From Stichopus chloronotus (Eukaryota > Echinodermata > Holothuroidea > Aspidochirotida > Stichopodidae): 64,000 nt of DNA. How positions within the stretch are numbered: position 1 is the stretch's first letter; every line of letters begins with the position of its first letter. This document shows, one piece after another, positions 15,001-25,340 of the stretch. The notes beneath the pieces were generated by a model. That model searched no databases and was not told the origin of the DNA. It saw only the letters and a program-made list of their open reading frames with translations. Where the stretch lies: NCBI GenBank assembly GCA_021234535.1, contig CM037836.1:16351111-16415110 (forward strand). The letters run 5' to 3'. Made by a program: the position numbers and the translations under genes.

Positions 15001-15368
15001 ATCTTATACTGTGAGTCTCTTATTGATATCGAGTACCTGGAAACTAAATTTAATAAACATTTTTTGTTTATTTTTATTAAGCTCCAACAGGACCGCCTCA
15101 AAATGTCACAGCACGTGTCAAAAGGAGGATGCGAAAATTGACATTTCGTTGGACCGAGCCAAAATGCGAACAAAGAAATGGGGATATCGAGGGCTATGAA
15201 TACATTCTATATCGATCTACTGTTAAGAGACCATTGACAGGCAACACTACTGATAAGTACCAGACATTCAATGGACTCCGTTTTAATGAGCATTATTCTT
15301 TTGACGTAAGAGCGAAGGGAACGGAGGGAGCAGGGCCATATAGTAGGCCAGTGGGGGGCTATTTCTAA
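5931..15368 (+). CDS. Gene 1: secreted FN3-domain protein, 301 aa, four exons
   Basis: Spliced coding sequence join(5931-6006, 12558-12803, 13809-14105, 15082-15368) totals 906 nt, 302 codons with the stop. The order is signal peptide (residues 1 to about 22), unrecognised Cys-containing domain (26-107), divergent FN3 with an extra Cys pair (108-206) and terminal FN3 (207-301). All three introns are phase 1 with GT-AG ends. There is no transmembrane segment or kinase/phosphatase region before the TAA at 15366-15368, so the protein is probably secreted. Six N-glycosylation sequons (NMT, NIT, NQS, NAT, NVT, NTT) fit an extracellular protein. The same exon order in gene 2 supports the model. Function is unknown; an extracellular binding or recognition role is inferred from the FN3 domains. 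No AATAAA was seen just after the stop. Confidence 0.8.
6007..12557 (+). other. Gene 1 intron 1 (6.5 kb)
   Basis: Phase 1 intron from gtaagt to ttgcag. It contains a 15-base G run (8842-8856), one copy of a ~0.9-kb dispersed repeat (about 9405-10370) and a diverged copy (about 10390-10560) of the repeat found again at 31.5-32.4 kb. No additional exon with paralog support was found. Confidence 0.5.
9405..10370 (+). repeat. Dispersed ~0.9-kb repeat, copy 1
   Basis: Blocks here recur at 20815-21690 and 29125-30080 in the same order and orientation: tattcactgtgcagtgtgta, ggataaagacag plus agatttattgaa, cattgctgtaagatcac followed by tttatggctgg, and attccggta. Frames are broken, so no protein is claimed. 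The class of element is not known. Confidence 0.6.
12558..12803 (+). CDS. Gene 1 exon 2: novel Cys-containing N-terminal domain
   Basis: Acceptor ttgcag and donor gtaaat enclose 246 nt (82 residues), phase 1 at both ends. The domain contains KRLGSRIYRI, VHVFLVPRFIKNKH, GRLWISRKRRTC and four cysteines. I do not recognise it as Ig, FN3, EGF, SRCR or MAM. It is homologous to exon 2 of gene 2: shared KRL, a V-x-VF-x-x-P strand, F-x-K-x-x-H, R-x-W and T-C followed by a second Cys. Conservation as one phase 1-1 exon in the same place in two paralogs supports it as a real folded domain of this family. It could be a very divergent Ig-like or other beta-sandwich domain. Confidence 0.75.
12804..13808 (+). 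other. Gene 1 intron 2
   Basis: A 1.0-kb intron at the place where gene 2 has its two extra FN3 exons. No frame with the W-P-A-W signature is present, so gene 1 truly lacks them here. Confidence 0.5.
13809..14105 (+). CDS. Gene 1 exon 3: divergent FN3 domain with extra Cys pair
   Basis: The exon runs from acceptor ttgcag to donor gtaagc, 297 nt, phase 1 at both ends. The frame has LNLQLNMTS at the start, a B-strand AKWTFGC with the FN3 tryptophan, a second Cys in KSYCGDH, and a closing TVETNSGKIYRQ...ETDPSG. It aligns with exon 5 of gene 2, where LQL, the Trp, two Cys at similar spacing and a SG-x-x-Y end are kept. The two extra Cys may form a disulfide not usual in FN3; that is an inference. 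Four sequons (NMT, NIT, NQS, NAT) make it likely to be heavily glycosylated. Confidence 0.75.
14106..15081 (+). other. Gene 1 intron 3
   Basis: A 976-base intron. It contains a small hairpin (about 14219-14247, arms ACTTcTACTCCC and GGGAGTATaAGT) and an open frame at 14318-14557 without recognisable motifs. Confidence 0.45.
15082..15368 (+). CDS. Gene 1 exon 4: terminal FN3 domain and stop
   Basis: The acceptor is ttaag in a T-rich context. The frame reads APTGPPQNVTARV at the A strand, LTFRWTEPKCEQRNGDIEGY at B-C, and VRAKGTEGAGPYS at F-G, a clear FN3 domain, and ends in GGYF and TAA. The B-C segment W-x-x-P-x-C-x-QRNG-x-I matches the last exon of gene 2. Both proteins end within a few residues of the G strand, so no membrane anchor follows. 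Confidence 0.85.
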
Positions 15369-16230
15369 GTCTGACTCCAGAATGTTCACGACAAAATGAA
15401 AATGCTCTGTAATTCAAAACAATGAAAACAATTTCTTCAAGTTTTCATTTTCAGCGTTACAAATGCTACATTTCAACGCTTGGTCTGCCATGGAATAATA
15501 ATACAAATTTCAAAGTTGAATTAGTAGGCTAAATATTGCTTCGTCCATGCAGGTGACCCTATTTTCATGCACAATGTAACAGACTGCTGCAGAGGCTATA
15601 TCTTGGCAACTTTGTAACATCCAGCATTGACCCTATTTTTGGCCTTGTTACTCATTGTTCCTTGAAACTTTTATTTTATAACGAACTTGCCCTATGCAAA
15701 CGTTCACGTTAATCGGCTGTGTCGTAGGATGGCCTTTAACAATCGCAGTAATTAATTTTACAATCATGAAACTATTAAATATTTCCCCCGGGTGGAGATC
15801 AGGCCCTTCATTTTTCTTACAAAAAAAAATCGTACACAAAAGTGGCTTAAGTTTTCAAAATAACCAATACCTAAAAGCCCTTCTTTTTAACCTAGTTATA
15901 TATTCTCTATAGGTGACACCATCTCCTCTGAAACCCTCCCTCAGCTTTTAACCAAACGCATCTTGCCCAGGTTCTGGTCACGCTATTCACCTAGTAGGAA
16001 CATTTGTGGCTACCTGGCTATCATATGTGAGAGCTCAATGCGGCTAAGGTGTACTTTTAGAGCATCCTAATTACAGTCTTCTCCAATTTGTCTGAAATTA
16101 CGATAGTGTTCCTAGAATGAGAACCTCAAAACACTTGTAACTAGCAGTGGAAAATTCCGTCATGTGACTCGTATTTTAACATATCAGTGGTTCTCATCGT
16201 ATTAGACAAAAGTTCCAATTTTTTTTTTTT

Positions 16231-16431
16231 ATGGCTGTTGTATTTCGTTTCGAAAGAAATAAGAACTGTTTCCAGTCGAAAATACTTAAAGAGTTGAGCT
16301 TGGTTAACATATCTAGTATTTCACCACCATCTTCTTGCGAACAACTCGGTAATCATTGGATTCATTGTGATCTAACAATAACTCATGAGAATGAATGCCC
16401 TGCATCAGAAAATGCTATAGTTATTTGTTGA
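16231..16431 (+). pseudogene. SRCR-domain C-terminal half, relic exon
   Basis: The frame has four cysteines spaced exactly ten apart: SSCEQLGNHWIHC, then DLTITHENEC, then PASENAIVIC. This 9-9-9 spacing matches the last half of SRCR domains (C-x-G-x-E-x-x-L-x-x-C, a second Cys ten later, and C-x-H-x-ED-A-x-V-x-C), a family much expanded in echinoderms. The frame stops right after the last Cys. The first half of the domain, including the usual C-x-QLG motif, was not found upstream, where a T run intervenes. It is probably a decayed exon, though an exon of an unseen gene is possible. Confidence 0.55.
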
Positions 16432-19400
16432 CATAAATATACGTTATCATCTCTTTTACCATATGACGTATGGCGTAAGTATAACATAAGTGTGATCCTT
16501 ACTTCATCCTATCATTATTTATATAACAGGTTTGTGTTATTGCTACCAAGAGTGTTGAACAAGCTTGCGCTAAATATATTTAAATATATTTTTGTAGTTC
16601 GGGATACACTATCCTTTATGTGGGGGAGCATCCACACTCATATCCTTGTAGAAATTTTAAAGTAGTCTAGTCATCTAGTCATATAAGGCACTGACGTGTG
16701 CATAATGTGTGCGAACCATTCTGTGTGCAAATATAGCATAGTGTATTATGAACTACTAACTACTCCTGTGTAATTGGTGCAATACCTGTCAATATATTAA
16801 ATTTTCATACAATAATATTGGTTGTGTGGACATCATTTCATAAAATCATAAACGTCATAAAGGTCAATAATGTTTAAGTTGCATGAATTATAATGGTAAT
16901 GTGACATTGAATGCCGTTTTGCATCATAAAACAGACATCATAAAATCTTTTTAATATATGTTTCAAACTTCATCAATTCGTGTTTGCTTTTTCTTTTGTT
17001 TCGTACAGTATCATAGCTAACACCAGTGTAGTTGTAGATTTGTCTCTTAAGTAGGTTATTGTGACAGACTCCCTGTAACATAGCACCAAACTAAGAATGA
17101 GCTGAGGAAGGAAGACGGTATTTACCTTAATAGTATTGACACATCTGCAAGATAGGAGCCAGTTTGGTTGCGATATTCAACTAGCTAAACAAATGTAAAA
17201 CGTTACATGTTAAGGATTCACACATCGACTTATGCCATTATAGCTCCATAGTGTGATAGCGTCTTGGTATACCTGTCACCAATATATCGCCTTTTGTCAC
17301 GTCACCTTTAACATGTTCTCTACACATTTCTAAAAACTAAACCAAACGTTTAAGTATGCTTACTCTCATTCTGTAGCGTGTCTAAAGGAGGGGGGGGGGG
17401 GGACTGAGCCAACTTGGGTAAAATCGCTTAGTCAGGGGATTTAAGGGTGAGGGGAAAATAAAAAGACTGAAGACTCTCAACAGGGTTAGGCCAGGTGAGG
17501 GTAAGGGAATCCCCCTCTCTAGGGATGCCCCCCAGTTGGGGAGTCTTAGTCTATACGATATAAAATGCAGTCCGCTGAAAAGCCCGTTTTCCCTCTCCAG
17601 AGGACATTTCACGGATGAGAAACAAAAATTTTAAGCTAGAGTCCCTCCTTCAGGTTCTCAGTAGTACCATCCCACATTACTGGGCTCTGCCTAACTTATC
17701 ATGTAACATGAAGGCGGAGTAAACAGATTATGTATGTCTATAGGAAATTTCATCCCATGTAGCAAAGCCTCTTCTTCTATATAGTGACTGGTGGAGAGAA
17801 GTAGAGCATAAGGAGTATCCCCAATAGGATCCAACTGCCAGGACAATTATTGACCTCTATAAGTTTTTAATTGGTACCGATACTCTAATGTATTACTACA
17901 GAAAAGATAAACCTCGGGTCGCACGCTTTTCAGTTTTACAGTTTAGATTCCAGGGAAAAAGTAAATCATTGCTAAAACCACGTTCCTCTAGTATATACAC
18001 GTTTTACGAAAATAGCATGAAACAAGCATTGTTAACTTTTGCGAGCACCTAAAGCAGGCTTCTTGACCGAATGACTGGCCTCATGATGTTAAACTTACAG
18101 TCCTGTTAATGTATGTGACACACTGTAGCCTAGAACACACATAGGGGATAGCCTGAACTCTTACGTCATTGACATCGAATTTCTCAAAATGTGAAACGAA
18201 AGAAACCTGATCAATAAGGCCTATAAAAAGTTTACGGCATTCTTCTTACCTCATCTTGTTGGAGCTTCCGGGGACTCTACCTAAGGGTCCTAACACGGCC
18301 GCCCTGCGCACACCCGCGCTTGTGGTGTACTAAAGGTGCACTCGTGACACTCCTATCCATGTCAATCTTGGGAATCACAGGTTGTGCCCCACCCCTCTGA
18401 AATCTTGCACACGCCACCGCTCTCATTTTCAATGCTTTGATTGCTTGTATATTCCAAGGTAGTTTTCAATGACCAAAAATGTTTATTTTAATACCCACTA
18501 TTCATTGAACGTTCTGACTGTCAGTGTTATCCCGCTAACAAATGATTTCCTGACGTCTTAAGTTAATTATTATTTGTTTCCTTTGTTTCACTATTGTCTC
18601 TCTATAACTTGCCTCATTATACTTTTGTTTGTTTTGGTTGTTCCTGCTAACTTCAGTGCTGTTTGTAGTAGCAATGGCAGTGTGGAAGTTTCCTCTACTA
18701 GGCATAGATGACTAAGAAACTTAGATCATGAGTGACATTGTGAATTCCATTAGCGTGTCATTACCTTTTCCTGTAACTAAAACTACAAACCACAGCTGTT
18801 TGAAAATGACTTTGATAATGGAGGTAGATAAATACGAGTATGAATACCCTTTCTTATAAATGACGATATACCATTATGATGAATACATCAACTGAAATAA
18901 TGTCAAATTTGTTATCGTGAATATTAACATGATTGGAAGGAATGTCTTTGACTGGTGAATTTTAATATATAACGATACGACCTAAATCGCGCAGTGACAT
19001 CTTGAGCTCTACGGGAGGTGCGTCCTTTTGTCCACTGTTGGGGACTTTTCTGTAAATCTATTTTCAAATAGAAAGAGTGATAATCATTACTTTTTACGTT
19101 TAAAACAATGACAAGACAGAGTATTGCATATTTTGCATACCACTTATTGAAGGAAATCCGTAAGACTTTGTTAAAATCCAGTTCCACTAGAAATAAAACT
19201 AATAGATGTTGTCATTGTCCTACGACCGTTACAACGAATCTCAAATGAAGTTAACATAAATTGAGATGAGTTGGTTCTGCCCTGGTCAAAATTAGAAAAC
19301 CGGGGTAAATTATAAAAAAAACGCTAAACAAAAACAATTAAGATATAGATTTCAGCTATTGGCCAGAGCAATGCTGACCTGACAATTTACCAGAATAATT

Positions 19401-20124
19401 GACGTAGGTCAAAGGAAAATGTCCTTAAAAAAACACTAAAAAAGCAAGGGAAAAACTCTACCAGAGCGGTGATACATATATAAGAATGACACATCCAGAA
19501 TGCATCCAAAATAAGGAATACGAAATCTGAATAATTGTTTCTATTCTCATCAGGTAAAATTGTGCTGCAGTAACTTGCAATCAACAACCCATCCAATTTA
19601 CACATTTAACAAGTTGGCAATCCACTGGGTTGCAAGTCTCATCCTTATATCGTTCTGCTTGGTCATTCAGACATCAATTCATGTATTTGGAGTGCGCATG
19701 TACGGTATGAACATTGGAACATTCAATGATTTTGAGACAAAAAAGGCAATACAAATTAAAACTAATAGCCTAAGCCTACGGAAAATTAGTATCCTCTAAT
19801 AAGGCCTAGCCCATAGCCTTATTCCTTGTTTAGAAGAGTGCCATGCAGACCAACTACGCCAAGTAATCAATACAAGGCATGTGCCTAACACGTCTTGTGT
19901 TTGCGCTTGCAATTAGTTCTATTATTAGTTTTTATTTAGTTTTTCAATTAGCGTTTCAATTAGTGTTTTTAATTTTTATTTTCTTTTTCCTTAGGTTTAG
20001 CTGTGGACTAGCCAGCCTAGGCCCTGTTGCAATTGCAGTGATTGTAAGGAGTGTCTTCCAACTAGCTTTCATTGTATTCCAAAGAAGTAAAGTTGACTGC
20101 CTATAAAGTATAAATGTTTCAGGT

Positions 20125-20340
20125 TCTTGTTGGAATATGCTTTTACTATCTCGGAACCATGTCAGACTTCTTTCTGACAGCTTGGAAGGTTTGCAACGAC
20201 GTTTTGCAAGGTTTATAGACCACTCCAGGGAAATTGGGCCAATCGTAGTTCTTTTAGAAGATCGTGTTCTTTGTTCTCTGGCTGAGCGCCATAGTCATTG
20301 CAGACTTTCAGTTTTTGCTAGACAGATACTTGTCTGACTC
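20125..20340 (+). pseudogene. LINE-type reverse transcriptase C-terminal fragment
   Basis: The frame contains LEGLQRRFARFIDHS and, about 20 residues on, LCSLAERHSHCRLSVFARQI. In many non-LTR retrotransposons the end of the reverse transcriptase has the pattern LE-x-x-QRR-x-x-R-x-I followed by a SL-x-ERR-x-x-x-RL-x-x-F-x-x-I block, which this matches. It stops soon after in-frame. It is a short dead fragment of an old element, identified from motif spacing only. Confidence 0.45.
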
Positions 20341-20814
20341 GTACAGTTCTACGGATGTTAAGTTCAGGTCTTGTCCCCGATAATATTTGGGACTGGAACA
20401 AACTCCGTAGGTGTTTATTGATACTTCCCTAAGTAATTCCAAGCCTATGGAATTCATTGCTAGGGAGTTTGACCACACGGCACGCTTGAGGGTTATTATG
20501 TCTTCATATGTGTCACAATCTCTCAAAAGAAGAACAAAGCGACTGGAGGAATCGATACCTTATTGCACAGTATGGAAAATGATTTATTTGCAAAGTGCAT
20601 TTATGTGCCATTTTTTGCAAGTGATGGAGAACAATATGTTATCTTATCACAGTATGTTTTATGAATAAGATCAATTGTGCCACGGTTATTGCTTTTTATC
20701 CATGCATAATGTATCAATTTTTTTGACATGTAGTATTCATATTCATTTTTTCCAAACTTTCAGTGCAAGGTCTGAAGTATATATTGACATAGCACAATGC
20801 CTGCTTAAATAAGT

Positions 20815-21690
20815 TTGCTCTTAAGTAGTGTACTAATGTGTGTATGCTGTAGTTCAATGAACGTGTATTCACTGTGCAGTGTGTATGTAACTGCGTGCTA
20901 CGGAGCGTTGTACAGCTACAGGGCCTGATTACTGATTTTGGATAAAGACAGTGACAGATTTATTGAATATACATTTCCAGAAAAACTTGGACATGTTAGA
21001 TGTCTTACTCTCATTCCCAACAGCAGCAGTAAGTGGAAGACTTGTAGTGTGCGGGTCCCAATTTCCCTGTGAGTGTGAGAGTTCTCAGTGGGCTATGGAA
21101 ACTTTCGGAACTAGGCGTAAGTTAGTTCAGCAAAGAAGAAAGATTACACATGGCCTAAATGTTACTGTCAAAACATTGCTGTAAGATCACTTTATGGCTG
21201 GATTGGGATAACTCATGTCAAGGCCTTCCCTGTTTAATTTTTTTTTTTCACTATATAGGGCCTAGGCCTATCTATAGGCCTAAATTACTTGTGCTGTGGA
21301 GTTCTCTGTCCTTAAGAATATTAATCTGGTGGTTGTATGGAGACCTTCAAGATGGCGATATATTGCAGTCCTTAGTCCTCTTTACGATTTTATTGCATAG
21401 GGAATTGGTTTTGGGCATCTTAGAAGAATTCTACAAAGACGGAAAGCTAATTCCGGTACGCTATCAACCTTTCAAAGTTGTTCAACATATATTGAAGAGG
21501 CTTTCATCCGACACAATTCTGATATTTAGGTAAGGTTACCATAGTTACGTCAGAAGAATTACCACTGACAGTATACTGTGCTGTTTTTACATAGATTTAC
21601 GTAGATTTACATTTTACTTTTGAGCAGGTTTAGGCCCTAGACGTGGCCTAGGTAACGTTAGATCTACGAACTTCAAATCGAAAGTTATTT
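20815..21690 (+). repeat. Dispersed ~0.9-kb repeat, copy 2
   Basis: This copy shares long blocks with 9405-10370, including gtattcactgtgcagtgtgt and the tactgtcaaaacattgctgt segment. Open frames of 77 and 124 codons here are not conserved in the other copies and are not called genes. The ends are approximate. Confidence 0.6.
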
Positions 21691-23109
21691 CACTAGTACT
21701 TGTGGGCCTGTTACTAGTAATACTGTATTAGCCATCGTTTTGTGGAATATATGTAGCAGAATGAAAACACATTGTTGATCTACAGTTTTATTGTATTCTA
21801 TTCATCATGTTGGTTTATCCTCACTATGTTGTTGTGCTACTTAATTATTGAGTTATTCATCTCTATGCCATCTATGGTTAATAGATTACATTTCATGTGT
21901 AGTGGTTGTTGATGTATATAGTGATTTCAACATTAAGGCATTTATTAAGCTCTTCAAAGAACTTCACATTTTTGTAAGAGTAGTATGCTTTTTTTATAAA
22001 GTTTAAGTTGGAGGTACATTGTATTGTATTTGTATGTATCATCATTACCCATGATGCCATGTCTTCTCAATGTTTCTCTGCCATGTCATTTTGTGTGTGC
22101 ATGTGCTTGTACCATTACATACAACACATGTCTTGCATTTCTTGCGCTTAGTGTGCCCAAAGCTTTCAGAATGAAAATATGTTGACAACTTCAATAGGTA
22201 TGTTTTACGTAGTCTCTCAGGACCTTCAATCACGAGCGTTTTAAACAACACTGTTATGTACATTTTTTTAATGTTATGCATGCATTTTCGTATGTCACAC
22301 TAACATTTCTTTTTAGTTACTTCTAACTTCCATATAAAGTTTCTTTCATGCATGTCAAAGTTATCAGTTGTGATGTCAGTCTACGAAAGAAGGGTTTAAT
22401 AAAACTGAAAAGCCAAGAAATATTGATTTTACTTGTCTTTTAATTCGTGAATAATGTTCGCTTTTTCTCTGTTAGCTTTGCAACCTTGATTGCAGAGAGC
22501 ATATAGGGTAAAAAAGCTGTGGCCAACTTTCACGCATGACATATGTTTCAGGTAGTAGGAGTGCGAGACTGATGACACTCTGGCATTCTTCTAAACATTG
22601 TTTCGATGAAGCTACTTAGTGAAACACAACAATAGCAGCAGTCCTCGATATGTTGTGTAAGAATACAGTAAGTATGGTAGTTTATTGTAAAGGGTTAAAT
22701 ATTTAAATGTGAACTTGAGACTTGTAAGTATTACACCCACTAGCAACTCTACCTGTTGACGTACGACAGTATTACTGTTAAACAGGAATATCAGCACCAG
22801 GTTAAATGCTAACTCAGAGACTAATAAAGCCTGAACTTCAGCAGAGAATAAGTAAAGTAGGTTCATACTTGTATTAAATGGCATGATGAGGTACTCCACT
22901 ATGGCATGGGCATTTGATTTCCTCTTTTTTAGGGGTATGAAAATTACCATAAATAGTTCTAAAGGTCTCCTGTCCCCATGAAGATAATTTGCATCACGGT
23001 CTTCAATTGTGAGGATAAGCTTAACACAATCTTCATTTATAAGGGTCAAAAAGTTTTAGGAATATTCTGTTATAAATTTAGTCGGTATATCCCTATTCCT
23101 GACAATATA

Positions 23110-23520
23110 AGGTAGCATACACCTATTAATATCCCCAATGACTTACACACTAAATCACATACAATGCTGACACATTGGCCTTTCATGACTTTTCCAATTT
23201 TACGCACCTTAACTGGTTAGATTTTCTGCTAGAGGCAGTCGAAGTTAGCACACCTTGTCACTGGCACCAAATCACACAACGCCTCCAACGATGATGCTCC
23301 GCCACCTAAGATTCCGCAACTTTTCTACAATTGCTGCAATTTCCCCCATTTTCACAACATGAATACTTTAACTCGTCTACTTCAATATTCAATCCACAAA
23401 AGGACCCATCTTAAAGGATAAAATACCAAAAAAGTTGCCCAGTTGTCCCTAATAGGGACTTTCACCGATGGCGAACAAAATGCGGAGGGATCTCCAACTT
23501 CTCTATAGGGTATGCTACCT
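23110..23520. mobile_element. MITE-like element with TA target duplication
   Basis: An 11-base perfect terminal inverted repeat (AGGTAGCATAC at 23110-23120 and GTATGCTACCT at 23510-23520) is flanked on both sides by TA (23108-23109 and 23521-23522). This is the structure of Tc1/mariner-type non-autonomous elements. The repeat is weakly extended inwards by CCTAT. The ~411-bp interior has no coding capacity. Confidence 0.6.
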
Positions 23521-24554
23521 TAAGGTCAAATTCTTACTTTAATAGGTTTTCCGGTGTTGAAGACCGAAAGGGAAAGTATATTAGTTGTGTACATCCAATT
23601 CAGATTAGTTGTAATTCAGAGTAGTTGGATTTGTGTTTCATCCGACACTAACTGTTTTAGCCATTGAATACTCCTTTTCAAAGTTGTGTAGTGCAAAGGA
23701 GAAATAACTGGTATATTTGAGTGACCTATTCTGTCATTAAAAGGACGTGCCTTTTCATTACCCTTTTTCAGCTATTGCATTTTTTTTTAGCTCAGTATTA
23801 ATTTCCAAGATTGCACGTACATTAGTGTTGTACTCCCTGTTTCAATAACAATGAGTTTGTCGTATAGCGCTTTACGGAATAGTGGTAAGTTTCATCTACG
23901 ACTAACCGTATTAGCCATTGATTACGTCTCTTGACGACTGCATTATCTGAAAAACAAATTTCTGTTACATTACCCGGGATGTTTTCATTTTTTCACCCAT
24001 TTTGGGGATATTTTGGCCAATTTTCAAACCTTGTTTGAAATTCTCATATTTAAACCTCAAAGTTGGTCGCGAAATCAGGCTATGTAAACGTCGTAAACTG
24101 CGACGTTCGAAGTATATATGCCATATGTGGATATACTTAAAATTTGGCAGATTTTGATGAAATATTATTTTGTCCATTCGTATACATATCCAGCAGTGGC
24201 AATTTCAAAAGTGTGACGTCATTCCCGCTTGAAATTTTGCTTGGTCGAGGGGTCAGATTTCCTGTTGCTACTCTGGATGTTTTAAATGCCCTAAATAGCA
24301 CGTTGTTCGTGCTTCAATATGATCTTCAACTGTACAACTTTGTGACATATACACTACGCTACAAAAACGTACTGAGTGAAGGTACTAACTCATGGAAAAT
24401 GACATTGTTATCAGATATAGTCATTCAGTCCAAAACATAGTTGCGTAGGTTTCAATAATGTGTCACATTCATAAAAAAGCAACGAGGTATAAGTCATGTT
24501 TACACCATGCATTACCAGCCCCTAACACACTAGGTTATGCGCTATAGTAACCTT

Positions 24555-25040
24555 GACCTTAACCTATGGTGTCATCAGTCGAGCGGACACTACAGCCCAT
24601 TTCCAGACACCTACCCATATAAGTTAAAAGTTCATCCACTTGCCGGAGGAGGAGATCGTTACACAATTTTTAGAAAATCTTTGTCTATTTGACCTTCAAT
24701 CACCTGACTTTGACCTAGTGACGTCATCAATATTTTGAAAAATTGTTTGAATAAAAATGTATCTCCTACCTTCAATGTATGGTGGTTAACTCAAGGATAT
24801 TCACACATAGACATAATGCAAAACATGTGTTTCTTTTTTGACGTGTAACCTTTGACTTATGACGTCATTGGTCAGGCGGACACTATACGACATACCCGGA
24901 CACCTATCCACCAAGACTGAAGTTCATCGAACTTACTATCAAGTAGGAGATCGTGAGAAACACTTAAGAGAATTTTTGCCGATTTGATCTTTAGTCACCT
25001 ATAGTTCTGACCTGGTGACGTCTTCAATATTTATAAAAAG
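24555..25040 (+). repeat. Duplicated GACCT / TGACGTCA-type repeat, two units
   Basis: Two units of about 200 bases (24555-24740 and 24841-25040) share the order GACCTT...ATG(A/G)(C/T)GTCAT, gcggacacta, ggacacctacc, aagttcatc, ggagatcgt, tttgacct/gatct and tgacgtc(a/t)tcaatatt. Multiple TGACCT half-sites and TGACGTCA palindromes are present. These could bind nuclear receptors or CREB/ATF proteins, but they may simply be a property of the repeat family. Confidence 0.55.
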
Positions 25041-25315
25041 TCAATATCCAAAAAAAGTTTGAGAGTTTCGTGACGTACATTCTGTTGTTCACACTCCCGC
25101 CAACACACGCATAAGTCCTATGGCATGTGTTAGCTTAACACAGTGCTAGTACACAAAGTATATTCGCACTCATTTCCTGATCGGGACGAGAGGGAAGTCC
25201 CGTCAGGTTTTCATTTGAGAGACCGCAGCCAAGCGAAGGAATTTTCTAGCAGCTACGCTAGTTTCGAACTGCGAGAGAACGGTCATCCGAGGCTGTCGCT
25301 CTCGTCAGCGAATGT

Positions 25316-25340
25316 GCACACACACACACATACACACAGG
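25316..25340. repeat. CA microsatellite
   Basis: A run of CA dinucleotides with one interruption (acacacacacatacacacag). Confidence 0.7.

Noticed and set aside
22612..23049. 145-codon open frame on the minus strand, the longest in the window
   Set aside because: It has hydrophobic, low-information composition, no recognisable motif and no splice or paralog support; length alone is not convincing in 64 kb.
24144..24440. 98-codon + frame with FN3-like YTLRYKN segment
   Set aside because: No B-strand Trp, no phase 1 splice sites, and it adjoins repeat DNA.
25302..25340. CA-repeat stretch in a 111-codon frame
   Set aside because: The frame is produced partly by a microsatellite and has no motif; no gene called.
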